A stretch of DNA of 64,000 bases. Origin: Tanypteryx hageni. Taxonomy: Eukaryota > Arthropoda > Insecta > Odonata > Petaluridae. Shown one piece after another: positions 1-12,247 of the stretch (within the stretch, counting starts at the first letter, position 1; each line of letters begins with the position of its first letter). The stretch covers positions 33,700,854 through 33,764,853 of the forward strand of contig CM054116.1 of NCBI GenBank assembly GCA_028673005.1, written 5' to 3'. A model generated the notes under the pieces. That model was given only the letters and a program-made list of their open reading frames with translations. It did no database searches and was not told the DNA's origin. The position numbers and the translations under genes were made by a program.

Positions 1-227
1 GGGTCGGTTTGTTTGGTGGAAGAGGGGTTTTAGACCCTCACCGAAGAATCGTCCGAGCGGTCGGCTTAGTAGGAGTCGTTTAGGGAGGGAGAGTCGAAAG
101 ATTTAAATCCACTTGTCAGAAACGGCTGGTTCTGAAATCGCAGGTTCACCCCTTAACCTTCCCCTCCCCTCTCTTTCACTTCTTCGCTTCCATTACCCAC
201 CCATAAAATCTCCCTCCACCGTGCCAG

Positions 228-294
228 ACGAGACATTTTATCGGATACATGTTTTGGTTGTTTGCTTCAAAGGAAACGCAAATTTTTTAAAAGG
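228..294 (+). other. Candidate internal exon (67 nt), unproven
   Basis: A pyrimidine-rich stretch from about 159 to 222 ends in GTGCCAG, a good 3' splice site. A GTGAGT donor follows at 295. Two of the three plus frames are open across the 67 nt. One reads ETFYRIHVLVV then CFKGNANFLK, with two bases left over at each end. I do not recognise the peptide. Its phase fits the candidate exon at 40507, but a chance match of an acceptor and a donor is quite possible. Confidence 0.2.
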
Positions 295-300
295 GTGAGT

Positions 301-2720
301 TCGACGTGCATAATCGAGTGATTTGTGTAAAATATTAGAAAGGGTTGTCGATGAGTTCATTCCGTATGCCTGCCTTATCGCATAATGTTGCTCTCGCTCT
401 CTGGCTCCCGGATTTTATGATTCTCAAAGAAATTCGTCCGACTGAAAGATTATTATGGCTTCGATATGCGTCATTGATGTTATACAGAAAGAGTTTCACG
501 TGGTAAATTGTGTTTATTCATCTCCATTTTCAACTGACATCTGCCCAAACTTTGAATAATAACATAAAAATTTACCGATATTTCCATAGGCAATAGACTG
601 CATGTGCACTATATGTTTCTTCTATATGCTAGACTAAACATCTAAATAGCCATGAAGCAAACAAAAATTCATATTGCCGTGTACTACATATGTTAGACGA
701 AGTTCTCGCTGTAAGTTGTTCTCACGGAGAAGTTTTTGAAAGTGTTTACTGTACATTTGTCTACAAACCTGAATAAATTTTTAAAATTAAAACTCTTTCC
801 TTATATATTTGATTGACAGTTGAAATTAGATAGTCACAATAAAAATCATCCCAACCAATTGATATTCACATGCAATAGGTTGTATAAAATTATTGTTCAG
901 GTGCTAACAATTCATTTGGAAGAGTTAAGAAGAAAATCTCTTAAAGGTATCTAATCGCAGTGCATAAGCAGGAAAATAGCTTTTATCACAATTCCATCCA
1001 TAATTCTCTCTGTATCTCATTATAAAATACTGCCAAGAATGCTGTCGGATTTTATTTAATGAAATTCAATCTACTGAGCATAGATATTTCAATACGATTT
1101 CATGCTGTATAATTTAACCCGAAGTGATCGTAGGTAGTTATAAATTTTTAATTTTATTGTGAACGAGAACAATTTATTGCTGAATTCCACTGTAACATTA
1201 TTGTGAATTCATCGCGATCAGGATTCGGGTATACCACGTTTATGCTTGTTAGTCATTAATATGCGAAATATCGTCCGAAATTTCCGAGAAATCAATAATA
1301 TAACAAACTTCTTCTTGCTGCTGTCGGACTTAGTTCCTCATCTCAATAATTTATTTGAACATATTGGATGCTTTGCAATTCAGAATTCCATCGTTTGATT
1401 CGTTGCGGAAAGTAAAGGTATCGGTTATTTATTTCTCCTATATTCTTAACAAATTGTAATTAACCCGATAAATCATTCCGTTAAAGTGTTTCACCCGAAT
1501 CCAGCAATCAGCGTTCCAGAAATCATTTATATGGCGCAAGTATTCCAATCCTTTCCTTCATTTATTAACAACCTTTATGGAATACGCATCGTATTTATAG
1601 CCCTTTAGCCGATAAATTTCTTGATTACCGGACATGGATTCGTTTTTAGCAACGCGCGATGACGCAAATGGCAGAATTTTCAGTAGGATGACGCTCTTCG
1701 ACGTGCGAAGGGAGGTGTGGCATCTGCTGCGACTTCGCAACGCATAATCGCTCAGAGGAGGGAGAAATCGCCACTTAATATGAAGCCCTGCCAAATGAAC
1801 AGACAGCGATGGACAAATATTAAGATGGAGGGGAGGGTCCCTTCCATGGCGACGCGTGTCGCGATGCTTTTTTCTTCGCGCGTGCGCCCACTCACCTTCA
1901 ATTGTCCATTTAGCGTGATTGGTCGGAGGGTCTTCCCCACCATCCCTACGCCATCACTTTTTTTCGCCTTCAATATGCCCGCACTCAGTTTCCCTCACTC
2001 CAACCTTTTTCCCCTTTCGTCCCTCACCCTCTTCCCCAAACCCCAGTTTGTGTAATGGAAGCTTATGAATAAGAATGATAATGGATCGAAGGGGAGGCAG
2101 GGGTCGAGAGGGTGGGGGAGGCAAGGGGAAGAGGCGGGTGTTTTGAATGGCAAGTGGACGGGAAGAGGTGGTCGAAGGGTGTTGGCAGAAGGCAGGGAGG
2201 CGGTCAGGGTGTGGCTGCGGCTCACCATGGTGCGTGCGTGTGCCTGCGCGAGTGGTGCGTGGTCCCATAGGAGAGGCGGTAGGATGAGGAAGGGGTCGGG
2301 CGGCACAAAGGAGAGCCGGTTGAGATGCTACCGAACCAAGAGCACTCATTATCGCGTGTAGAAAAAAATGAAAGTGACAAATAATGTTCCTTTATCGGAC
2401 ATTTTCGGCCTGCGATGTTTCTATCTTACCTTACAACTAGTGCTCTCATCATATTTCTTTCTACCCTACTTATTGAAGTTGCCGACTAAATAAGACCATA
2501 CGATGAATTTCACAATATTCGAGCTCAGGTTTTACCTATAAGATATTTCGCAAATTAACTCGGCAGAAAGTTTTCCTCTTTTTAAATTATTTGCAGTGGC
2601 TTGAAAAAAAATCGCCATCAACGTTTGCATAAAATGTAACGAAAACCGAAACACTTCGATGGTGACGATAGGATTAAGGTACGTGACCTACGGCTACAGA
2701 TATTTTACCCTCCTTTATCT
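301..2720. other. AT-rich sequence with a GC-rich island, no gene seen
   Basis: From 301 to 1620 the sequence is AT-rich with no repeat or coding signal that I recognise. From about 1620 to 2345 it is richer in GC and CpG and becomes purine-rich after 2080. Open frames there run on both strands at once, which is what low-complexity sequence produces, so I do not call them genes. Confidence 0.5.
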
Positions 2721-2969
2721 CTATTGCTGAAAATTAAAAAAATAGTCGATACGAGATTTTAACGTCAGATTTGATTTACAGGCGTTACGAATAAATGCCT
2801 GGCGTTGTGCGGTTTTTATATTTCTATATAGAACAATTTCTGAGAAGGAATTTGAATTTTTGCAACATAATGTAAAAAGGACATGACTAAAAATACAACT
2901 ATGGAAAGGTGTACTCCATGTCGGAGTACACAGAGTTTCCAAATGCGTTATTTGAGATCGAAAATTTTT

Positions 2970-3183
2970 AGTAAAACTCCCCAATACAAAATTTCATCAA
3001 AATGCATCCTGTGGTTCCCGAGTTGAAACTGGTACGTTGTAAACTATACGTAGGTTTTCATGTAAAGTGGTCGTAATTTTAGTCCGATTTTAGCCAAATT
3101 GAAATCTGTTGATAAATATTAGTAAAACTCTCCAATACCAAATTTAATCTAAATACGTCCAGCGGTTCTCTAGTTTAAACATG
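2970..3183. repeat. Diverged ~60-bp direct repeat, 151-bp spacing
   Basis: The block starting AGTAAAACTCCCCAATACA at 2970 recurs at 3121 as AGTAAAACTCTCCAATACC, and similarity continues for about 60 bp in each. The second copy runs into ATGCAGGCGGACGGA, a sequence type often seen near the ends of insect transposons. I read this as two diverged monomers of a transposon-associated tandem repeat. Family unknown. Confidence 0.5.
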
Positions 3184-3240
3184 CAGGCGGACGGAAACGA
3201 CCTCCCCTGTATGCGTTCACTTCGTTGAAGTCAATGAATA

Positions 3241-5102
3241 CTTTGCGAAAATTGACCGTCGCGCTGCAAATTTCTATAAAATGTTTTTATTGCCATTTAG
3301 GTATTAAACATATTTCCCATCGCTAAAAATTTGAACTTCGTCCATTATACGCGTTCTATTTCATTTCGAAAGATTTCTCGAATTTTTATGATGCGATTCC
3401 CGTATTACTAATTATTCGCGTCGTTCCCTTTTCGACCGCTGTGCGTCCCTAAAGCCATTCGCGCACCGGAGCGTCGCCGTCGGACCTGCTATGACGAGCA
3501 CTCGATGCGATGCGCACTCAATCAGAATAATGCCTCTTAAAAGCTTGCTTCGCGTCATTGCCGATAACAAGTTCGACACGTTTTAAATCTCTGGCTTATA
3601 AAAAAACCCTCTCGCCATCGACACTTTTTAACGCGCTCCGATATTTATGTCCCAGCGAATTTACAGTCGTCACCGCTTCAGGGGAAAAAATGAAACAAAG
3701 AGTAGAATTTTAGGAAAAATACGGGAGAGGGTGGATGCGCAAATCTCATCCGCATGGACATTAGCCCAATCCTGCTGTCATTCCGTTCGTGCAAACGAAA
3801 ATTCTCCCTCCCTTTCCCCCCTCCCTCTCTCCAATCGCTCTAAATGTATAGTGCACGGCACACGGCCTTTCACGATTAAAATAATCCCTAATAAATATAA
3901 ATCGAATGTTTTCGGGTAGGAAGGGGTTAGTGAAAGAGAACGGCGAGGGAGGGAGATGGGTAGAGGGAGAAAGGGAAAAGGGGAGACGGGGCGGCGAAAA
4001 GAGGTTTCATCGCCCAGCTCAGGATAAATACTCGCATAATCCACCCCTCGAACACCCCTTGCGCTGACATTTGCATCGCACCCCCTCTCCCCCCTCCTCC
4101 CTCCCTTCGCAGCCGCTCTCCCCCCCTCTCTCTCTCCTTCTTTCTCCGTCCTCGCGTCTGTATCGCCACCTGTCCCAAGCTGCCTACGCAAACACTTGCG
4201 CACTCAGCCACCGCCGCGCCTCGGGTGATTCAGCCGGAGGGGAACGTGGCAACTGAGACTCCCATCCTCCGTCGACGCGCCTACCCACGCACTTAATAGC
4301 GTCGTCATACAGTACGTGACGGGATGGTGCACTGGAAGTACTTCCCGCTCGCGCAAAAAGGATCGTTGTTACGACACAATTCGATACGACGGAATAAATC
4401 TCATTTCAATACCTCGATGTGCCATCAATATGGATTGAAACACAGCTTTCTTTTGGGCGCCGCTCAAGTATCACACTGTGTATGTTTCTGGCTAGTGAAA
4501 ATTCTCCGGAATAATGATATTGTGGAATAAATTACTCATTTATGAAAATATAGTATTTTATTAGCTTGGATGTATAAATTTAAAAATTTTCCTATTGGTG
4601 TTACTTACATTGCCAGTACATTTGGATTATCCAGTGATTTTGTAATCCTTGAGTTTTAAACAAGTATAAGTATATCTGCTTGCGTGTTGATTTTCACTCA
4701 TGCAGGGCAGTTTCTATTTCCAAATCACGGCCAGAAATTTTATATTAGACTGTAAATTGCTCTATTACGAGAACATTACGTGTAAGATATAAACTCTATC
4801 TAGGACTATTTAATTTCATCGAGAAAGATTTTTTTATATTTTGACTCATTAAAAATATTTCTTCTTGTATTCATATACAAATGGAATTTACATTAAGGTA
4901 AAGCATCTTGAGTGTTCTTATTTCCGGCGGTGTGGCAGTACTTAATAACAAATCTGGTTATACTGCTATTGAAAACCTTTTGTATTGGCATATCACGTGA
5001 GCCAAGTTTCTACCATAAGGGGTCACTAAAGTGCGAATTCGTTATTTCGATTTTGCTTCAAAACGTTCCTTCTTCGTTACTAATCATTAATTTATGGATT
5101 GG
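3241..5102. other. No gene recognised; pyrimidine tract inside
   Basis: This stretch has a GC-richer section (about 3420-3540) and a C/T-rich tract from about 3790 to 4150 that creates overlapping open frames on both strands. Nothing in it resembles a known protein. Confidence 0.45.
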
Positions 5103-6455
5103 GAGGAGAAAGGGCCGGCGGGACGACGAGGCAAGCATTTCCCTTGCCCCTGGCCTCGCGTCTTTTGTAGCCTCGTGCTTAAATTATTATTATTATTATC
5201 CAAAAGGATTTATACAATTTTTTCTGCATCGACGGTTCGCTTGGTATTACTGAAGAAAAATGCAGCAATGCTTCCAATTAAGCCTTTCCGAAACAATGCT
5301 AGTGTAGAATTGACAGCGTAAATGCCGTCAGATTCCAATTAGCTTGGGTAAATATGCGGCAAATGAACTTTCTTCTACTTCAAGTGATTTTAATATGAAA
5401 TCAGAGATAGCATTACGCGAGGATTTGATTTTAAAATATGAATTCGTAGTAAGTCTAGTCATTTGGTACAATCTCTTGCTACAAGTTAATATTGCAAGTA
5501 AAATATTACGAACCATGAACATCAAAATAGCTGTGGCAGTGATGCATCTACAAAAATTAGTTTTATTTTTAAAGGGTTACCGATAAACAGGGCATGGAGG
5601 ATCTTTAAAAGAAGCCGAAGAAATATTTGCATAACTGAATATACTACCCAAATTCATATCAATAAGAACATTGAAGAAGGAAAAAAAAACTTTAAAAAAA
5701 GAAGTTTCGTATTGTAAATGTTCGAGACAATTTCAGAATTGATTATTTTTTTAGAATTATCAATTATTCTTTAACATCGATGGAAGAAATATTTGAATTC
5801 TATAAATCGCATAGCGATTTTTTGTTTTTTTATATATTATAAAGGCGTTAAGGTCTACAGATATAAGTACACTAATGAAAGATGCAAATATTTGTATATT
5901 GCGTAATAAGATAACGAATACAGTGTTATAGATGGCGTAGAGTTGTGCGATGAACTGCGATATTTTTAAAAAGCCATTCCCAACAATATTTCCACAGCTT
6001 CGGAAGGTTTAAAATAAATATGACAAAAACGCTGGAAGATGTTTTTACAAATATCTACATCATTCTCGGAATTCTGCTAAAAAGACCAATAACTGTGGCA
6101 TCCGCGGAACGTAACTGTTCCTAATTTAAAATAATCAAAATTATCTCCGATCAACGATGCTTCAGGACAAGCCAACTGCACTGTCACTTCTATCAATAGA
6201 AGCAGAAATGTTAAACGGCAATTACTTTGCAGAGGTTGTGGAGGATTTTGCTTTTAAATACGCCAAAAAATTATTGATAATTGTGAAATTTTGTTTGAGA
6301 TTGTTCATTGTTTTCATACACAAGTATATTTACGCATATCGTACGTACGTTGTTAAATAATACTGAATAAATATTTAAATTAATATTATTTTTTGCCCTT
6401 GCAAATTTTCTTGCTCCTGGCTTCGCAAAAGTTCACGCCAGCCCTGGGTGGAGGA
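5103..6455 (+). mobile_element. Decayed hAT DNA transposon
   Basis: The right end reads GCCAGCCCTG (about 6443-6452), the inverted form of a hAT end starting CAGGGCTGGC. A degraded partner, AAGGGCCGGCGGGAC, lies near 5103. Flanking 8-mers are only about 6/8 alike, so the exact ends are uncertain. The interior holds a broken transposase (5344-6300). The copy is much shorter than an intact autonomous hAT element, so much of the coding region has been deleted as well as mutated. Confidence 0.6.
5344..6300 (+). pseudogene. hAT transposase remnant (C-terminal half)
   Basis: The frame at 5344-5586 contains KYEFVVSLVIWYNLLL followed by VNIASKILRTMNI, which resembles the conserved SLVIWYD-L---N-ASK-LQ segment of ZMYM/DUF4371-type hAT transposases. 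Farther on, 6045-6125 reads NIYIILGILL then PITVASAER, the hAT C-terminal dimerisation region. The next part, ALSLLSIEAEMLN then FAEVVEDFA, is in another frame from 6157. The pieces are in the right order but split by stops and at least two frameshifts, so the gene is dead. Family knowledge: these proteins cut and paste hAT elements in the nucleus. Confidence 0.75.
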
Positions 6456-9114
6456 AAGGAAGAGTGGGGCGAGAGGGGCTACATTTTAAACGGCAACGAT
6501 AGGGGTTTCTTCAGTGGGACACGGTATGGTTGGCCGTAAAGTAATACACAATACAAATCTAGACTCTGTAAAAACTATTTAATCTATTACCGACTGCCAT
6601 TCTCTTTTCCTTCGGTGGCTTACGTCATCACCGTTTTAGGGAGGCACATGGCAATGGGAAAAGCAGCTGGATGCTAAAGACGATTTCTGTGCAGCGAAGG
6701 TTTGCTGTAATTATCAAAATTAGGTTTTGGCATTAAATATCCACGATTACCTCGACAGGTTTTGGGTGTTCTTGGGCAAGTTAAAAACTTAATATGTCAG
6801 CTTCTTGTGATTTTCTACGAAATAAAAGAAACACTCAAAAATTAGAGATTTGTACGCTAAACTCAATGAAACTGGCACAAGTCGATAAATACTCTTGGTT
6901 TTGTTTTGTTATTATTTATTGCGTAGTTGCAAAAGTTTGGACACCGATTTAGCGTCAGCGAGCAAAGAGGTAATGCGGGAATAACCCTTCGAATGATAGC
7001 GTCACACTTCAGGCTAACCTAACCGCTCTGACGCTCGATAAAAGTACGAAGTTTCTCGTTTGCCCAAATATATTTCATCATAGGCTTCTTAACGATACGG
7101 ACATCCATTGAGAGTCAAATGATAACATTAAGTTTTACTCATCGAGAAACCAGCTCTTCGCTGGATCTCTTGTAATTTCTTTCAAAGCCTATATCTACCA
7201 AAAATTATAAAAGTAATATTTGAAGGTTCCATTTTTGGAAATTGGCTTATGATTGAAATCGAAAACACTCGTCCCTCACGCCAAATAAACTCATTAACCC
7301 AGTAACATGCATAGAGACATCATCTGGTCCCACAGCCATTCCCAGAAGATCGTGATACCCTTTCGTCTCTCGTGGTACCCTCTTTCTGTAACATACTTTA
7401 ACATTCCCTTACTTGCCTACCTCTATCATAACTATTTTCGTCTCATTCGTGTTCCTATCATTCGAATTATTTCTTGTACTCGATTTAAGCGTTGCCAGCA
7501 ATCTTTATAGTTATTAATACACGCCTACTCTTAAATCAAGATCTTGTTTAAAATCGTAGTAAGCAAAAATATAGATATTTAAAATTTAAGTAGTAATATT
7601 ATTTTCATTTATACTTAAAATGCCTGCGAAAGAATGACAACTTATCCATGAAATGGTGAATATTATTTTTGCGAACCCTCAACTTTATCTTGATTCAGTT
7701 TATTTCACGAGTTAATCAGTTGTTATCTTTATCGCCCGTTAGTATCCAAACTAATTGTTCTCAGGGAAAAAAGGAAGACTACGATATTATTAAATGTATG
7801 TTATTTATCTTTAATCGACCCAAGTAGCACAGCAGATAATAGCATTTCACTATAGATTATGGAGGGAGATACATCTCAAATGATTACACATGCCAATATT
7901 TAAATAGTAACTAATCTAACCTCACCCCATCTTGAATAAAAACAATTTTGTTTAGGATACAATTGCGCAAAATTAGTTTTGCACGTTGGTGACCGATGGG
8001 GTTGATCACCGTCTTTTAATACCTCCTTATAAAATATTTTTTTAAATTGTATGACCTTGATTGGGGGATTATACTAACGGCATTGGTTTCTGACAAATTT
8101 TTGGCGCTAGAGGGTGGAAAAATCTTACCACCTGATAAAGGAAAGGAAAGCAAAGACCATATTTGATGGCGTAGAAGACGAAGGAAAAAGAAGCAACGAG
8201 CCTCAATAAAGTATCATCCAGATGGATCTTCTGGAAAGATTGAAAAACCTATTATGTGAAACATTTTCCCAATTTTGTTTTCTCTACGACCCAGAAAATA
8301 GAAAAAACCTCTTGCGGCCCGCAAGAATTTCACTTAGTAAAATATTTTATGTGCGTAGAGCTTTAAAATTTTGTTAATGGTAGATGGATAATATACTAAT
8401 TTAAATCCAATTCTCTAACATTTTTATTCAGGACATCTTAATGGACTTGGGTAGAATAATATTCTTGGGGTGACTCCGCATAGAGTTTTATGGCCTACAG
8501 ATGGAGCTCGGCCCGTAATTTGAAAAGTTTGTGGGCACAGGAGACAAGAAATATCCAAAAAGAATGTGCAGTAAACAAAATTAGACCGGTTACTAGATAT
8601 ATTTAATTTTCTACTTGGTCCTGCTAAACAAGAAGACATTTTAACAACTGCCTATCTATAAGAAAACAAGTGAAACTTTCAAATTTCCCTAAAAAATGTC
8701 GAACATTAAATAATCTATGATATTTTAAACCCATTAGTGTCATATAGAGAAGTGATTCTCTAAAAACCCTAATTTCCATGGGTTGGGATGCTTTTAAACT
8801 CTCAGTCACCAACGTGTTAGTTGTCGAATTTTTAATGAACAAGAGTGGAAAGATGCACACATCATGCGTGCATACATGCGAGGCAGAGACGTTATTTACG
8901 ATTTATGCAGTCATGTCAAAAAAGATAAATATTAATAGCTTAGTATAATGTCTAAGAACTGAAAAATGGTATGCCAGTAGTGATGCCAAGGGAATATCAA
9001 ATTTTTGATTCAGCGATTTATTTCCCAACCAATTGAAATTAATAAAACAATCGACAATTACTTAAAACTTACCTCACTCGAATAGTAGTAATGTAATCTA
9101 TATGTTTGCGTTCA
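6456..9114. other. AT-rich sequence, nothing recognised
   Basis: No open frame here resembles a known protein, and I saw no clear element boundaries. Two short minus-strand frames at 8424-8639 and 8624-8860 overlap in different frames and match nothing I recognise. Confidence 0.45.
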
Positions 9115-9290
9115 TTCCTTCGTCGTAAATTAGTCATTTCTTTTCACTTCCAAACGCTGTGTATACCTACGTAAAGAAAATAGACATATTTAAGTTAATT
9201 TCTTCATCGTAGATTATCCATTTTCCTTGATTTTCCAAATGTTACGTGCACACGAAAGAAAATTAAATTAATTAGGTGTTTACAGCAGAT
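9115..9290. repeat. Two diverged tandem copies, ~84-bp period
   Basis: A unit beginning CGTCGTAAATTAGTCATTT at 9121 is followed about 84 bp later by CATCGTAGATTATCCATTTT at 9205. Both continue with related CTT...CACTTCCAAA and TTGATTTTCCAAA segments and end in AAAGAAAAT. Likely a small tandem duplication inside a transposon-derived stretch. Confidence 0.4.
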
Positions 9291-9682
9291 ATTATTTACA
9301 TCATTTGTCACGACGATTGTTTTCGTTGACAGCAATTAAAAAACACGGGAAAATTTTTTCTAAGTTCAAAGTGAATTACGACATTCTCGTTTGCTTTCCT
9401 TGAAATCGGATACACTTTCGATAAAAATGTATTGAACAAATATGCGCTATTTTACTAGTTCTACAATTTTGTGTGAAAACTTTTTAGTTAGTGATATTTT
9501 ACGAGATATAAAAACAAGTTAATTTTTGTCACCAGTAATGTAGGACTCTAGATTAGGCTACATGAACCATTTATATCATGTTCTTATTTTCTTTGCCCTA
9601 ATTTTTTAAATACTTACCTAATTCACCCAGTAGTTTCTAAGATGAAACATGCGTACGGACGGACTGACACTACCTGACCATA

Positions 9683-9717
9683 AGGCGTTCTTTTTTTACT
9701 TATTGTAAAGAACGCCT
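9683..9717. repeat. Perfect 11-bp stem-loop
   Basis: AGGCGTTCTTT (9683-9693) pairs perfectly with AAAGAACGCCT (9707-9717) across a 13-nt loop. It follows ATGCGTACGGACGGACTGAC, a transposon-like sequence also seen in related form near 3186, so the hairpin may be the end of a decayed mobile element. Confidence 0.55.
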
Positions 9718-10074
9718 AAAAATTTACGTGGGAGTTTGTTAAATTCGCCGAGTTTTGTTGCGAGCTGGTGGTCCGCCCTAGCGCGATAGAGAAATTGTGC
9801 TCTAATTGTACAAACTGAGGTCGAACTAGTAATACATTTTTCATTGATTTTAAAAATATCTTTATTTTGCAATATTTCTACAAACTTCATCAATTTCATT
9901 CCTTAATGACACGAGTCGCATAAATGTGCCCTTGGGTTGTATGTTGTGCACCACTGCCATAATTATTCTCTACTGAGGTTGTCTTTTAGCTTGATATAAA
10001 AATTTCTGGTAGCATCTCTTGGTCTTAGCAATAATTTCAACAAATTTTCTTTTAAATTATACTTAGGCTTGATA

Positions 10075-10265
10075 GGGGTCGAGGTTTATTTTTTTGAAAA
10101 TCGACGATTTAAATCGATGTTTATTTTCCCGAGATATTTTTATATTTTTGAGGCATATCGACGCTTAAAATTACTACTTGGTAGAATTCGACGTTTATTT
10201 TTAAAAATCGACGTTTATATTCCCGAGAGATTTTTGACAAATATCGGCGCTTAAAATTACTACTT
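10075..10265. repeat. Subterminal tandem repeat, ~100-bp unit x2
   Basis: Two copies share TCGA-GTTTATTTTT, AAATCGACG, TTCCCGAGA and GCTTAAAATTACTACTT. The units begin near 10079 and 10188. They sit just inside the left end of the hAT-like element, and similar ATCGACG motifs recur near its right end at about 12148-12210. Confidence 0.6.
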
Positions 10266-11448
10266 ACAAATATGACGCAGTTCTCAGCCTTTCAATTCGA
10301 TGATTTAAATTTACTTTTTATTTCGGAATTCCACGTAAAATTTACGTTTATATCACAATATTTTGGTTATTTATTTAAAATTTTATAGGAAGGTAAAAAG
10401 TATACAATACAAATTATACAAAGTAAGAAGTATACTGAAATCGTTAGCTTGATCTTTAACTAATTAAATCCTGACTTTTAACCAAGATAATCACCACAAC
10501 CTAACAAGATATTTCGGGTGCTTTTTTATTTATGATAAAATATCCAGGAACTGAGTATAGAACGGGAATCTAAATCACGGTACACAACATGTTAATGCGA
10601 AGTATGCACAGCGTACAACCTTAACATATATATGAGAATATTTTGACTTGAAAGCATTGTGTGAACACGAAACGATATTTCCTGTCCTTGTATTTTTTCT
10701 ATTTCCTTACAAATTTTGCCAAACGTGATAATTTCGATAAACAACCTATATGAGAAAACATATAATAATATTTAATTCACGCCTTTTACTAACTTAATCT
10801 TAATGATTAAACCAAATTAGCACCTTGCATATCGGTCACAAGAATATTATTGTTGTTCTATCACACTGAAACTTAGTATATTTTTAATCTCAAATATCGT
10901 AAGCTGGTAGTACTATTTCCAAATCTTGATATTTTTGATTTCGTACAATTCTTCCAATCGCTTCGTTGACAAATATATTATATGGCGAATGTAGATAGTA
11001 AATTATGCTTTACCTCTTGAAATTGTATACTTAATGAAAACTAGAAAACATTTAATTTATGAAATCCGAACAATATGCTGATGCTTTTGCCGAAAAACAT
11101 TCTTAAAAAAAAGAATTTGCGGGTTCAGCTTAAAGGCTTTTAGACATTCGTTGATGCCAATTAAGGACTAATTAAGGAAAAAGCATTAATGATGTAATTA
11201 TCGCAATAAAATTTTGGCCGTCAAAAAAGAACTATCTGATACTTTAGGTACTTTGTATAATTTGATATATTTCATCACTGTACTAAATATTCTCTTTATT
11301 TAACATAAAATATATAGAGAGAAAAATCAGACTTAATTATTCAGCGCTCGAGCAACAGTCTTGCCTCAAATCCTGATTAAAATGTGTTTTTCCAATCGGC
11401 AAAATACTTTACAACAAACAGAAAATAAATATTAATCTTTATCTCTCT

Positions 11449-11868
11449 TCAAGTAGCGATTGCTAATTTATCTGCACTTTTTTTAAAACCATTATATATA
11501 AATTGAAATTTACTAACCTGTAGCAAAGGATGAAGGAACCAAAGGCAAGAGAGCGGAACGATCTTTCCTTGATAACTTTTATAGAAAGACTGCCCAAGTG
11601 TGGGTTCATTGCATGCGAAGGGGGGAAAGTGCATACAACAATGCCCATCTACAGGAAACACCCTAGCAAGGAATCGAGGAACATTTGTAAATAAATACAC
11701 TCCACGGGATAGATGCGTGGAAGGGGTAGCAAAACTGTTATAAGCTGTCTTCAAACGACCACCGAAATTCCTTTCTTCCGAACCTCGTTTAACAGTTGTC
11801 GAGGAAGTCTCAGGAGGACATAGCCATGACCTTATCTCTATAGAGAGGCTCGTAGAATATCCCACCAT
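11449..11868 (-). other. 139-codon open frame inside the hAT-like element
   Basis: This is the longest uninterrupted frame in the 2.2 kb element. The translation starts MVGYSTSLSIEIRSWLCPPE and contains no domain I recognise. It does not resemble a hAT transposase. It could be captured host sequence or a chance frame; composition gives no clear answer. Confidence 0.2.
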
Positions 11869-12247
11869 AAAAATATAATCACAAAAACCGCAAAAGGTCT
11901 AAGAAACACGTGTTCTCAAAACTACCCTAGGACCATGCGGTTAACTGACTGTTCAGAGTAGAAGCGTGAGCATTTCAAAAACACGTATATTTGAGTGTAA
12001 GGAAATATCCCTCTTTCAGTCCCACTGTTAATGTAAGCACAGAAAAGGAACGAAATCATAGTTAGCAAATAATATTGCGATAAAAGTAAACAGAAACGAC
12101 TTTAATATCATAATTCAGAAAGTATACTTTTCCATCTTGTTGGAAAATCGACGCTTATCGACGATTATTCATTTTCGTCGATTTTGAAATTTAAAAAAAA
12201 TCGACGTTTTTCGATTTAAAGCGAATCCTACAAAGCCTAATTATACT

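Larger units (their letters stand above)
10064..12239. mobile_element. hAT-like transposon, 2176 bp, with 8-bp TSD
   Basis: The left end TAGGCTTGATAGGGGTCG and the inverted right end TAGGCTTTGTAGGATTCG form imperfect terminal inverted repeats. Both are flanked directly by the identical 8-mer ATTATACT (10056-10063 and 12240-12247). An 8-bp target duplication is the hallmark of the hAT superfamily. Both subterminal zones are full of ATCGACG/CGTCGAT motifs, plausible transposase-binding sites. I found no transposase, so the copy is non-autonomous. The perfect duplication suggests a younger insertion than most others in the window. Confidence 0.75.

Noticed and set aside
9933..9955. Inverted hAT-type end (reads CAGTGGTGCACAAC on minus)
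   Set aside because: No partner end or target duplication found, so an element cannot be delimited.
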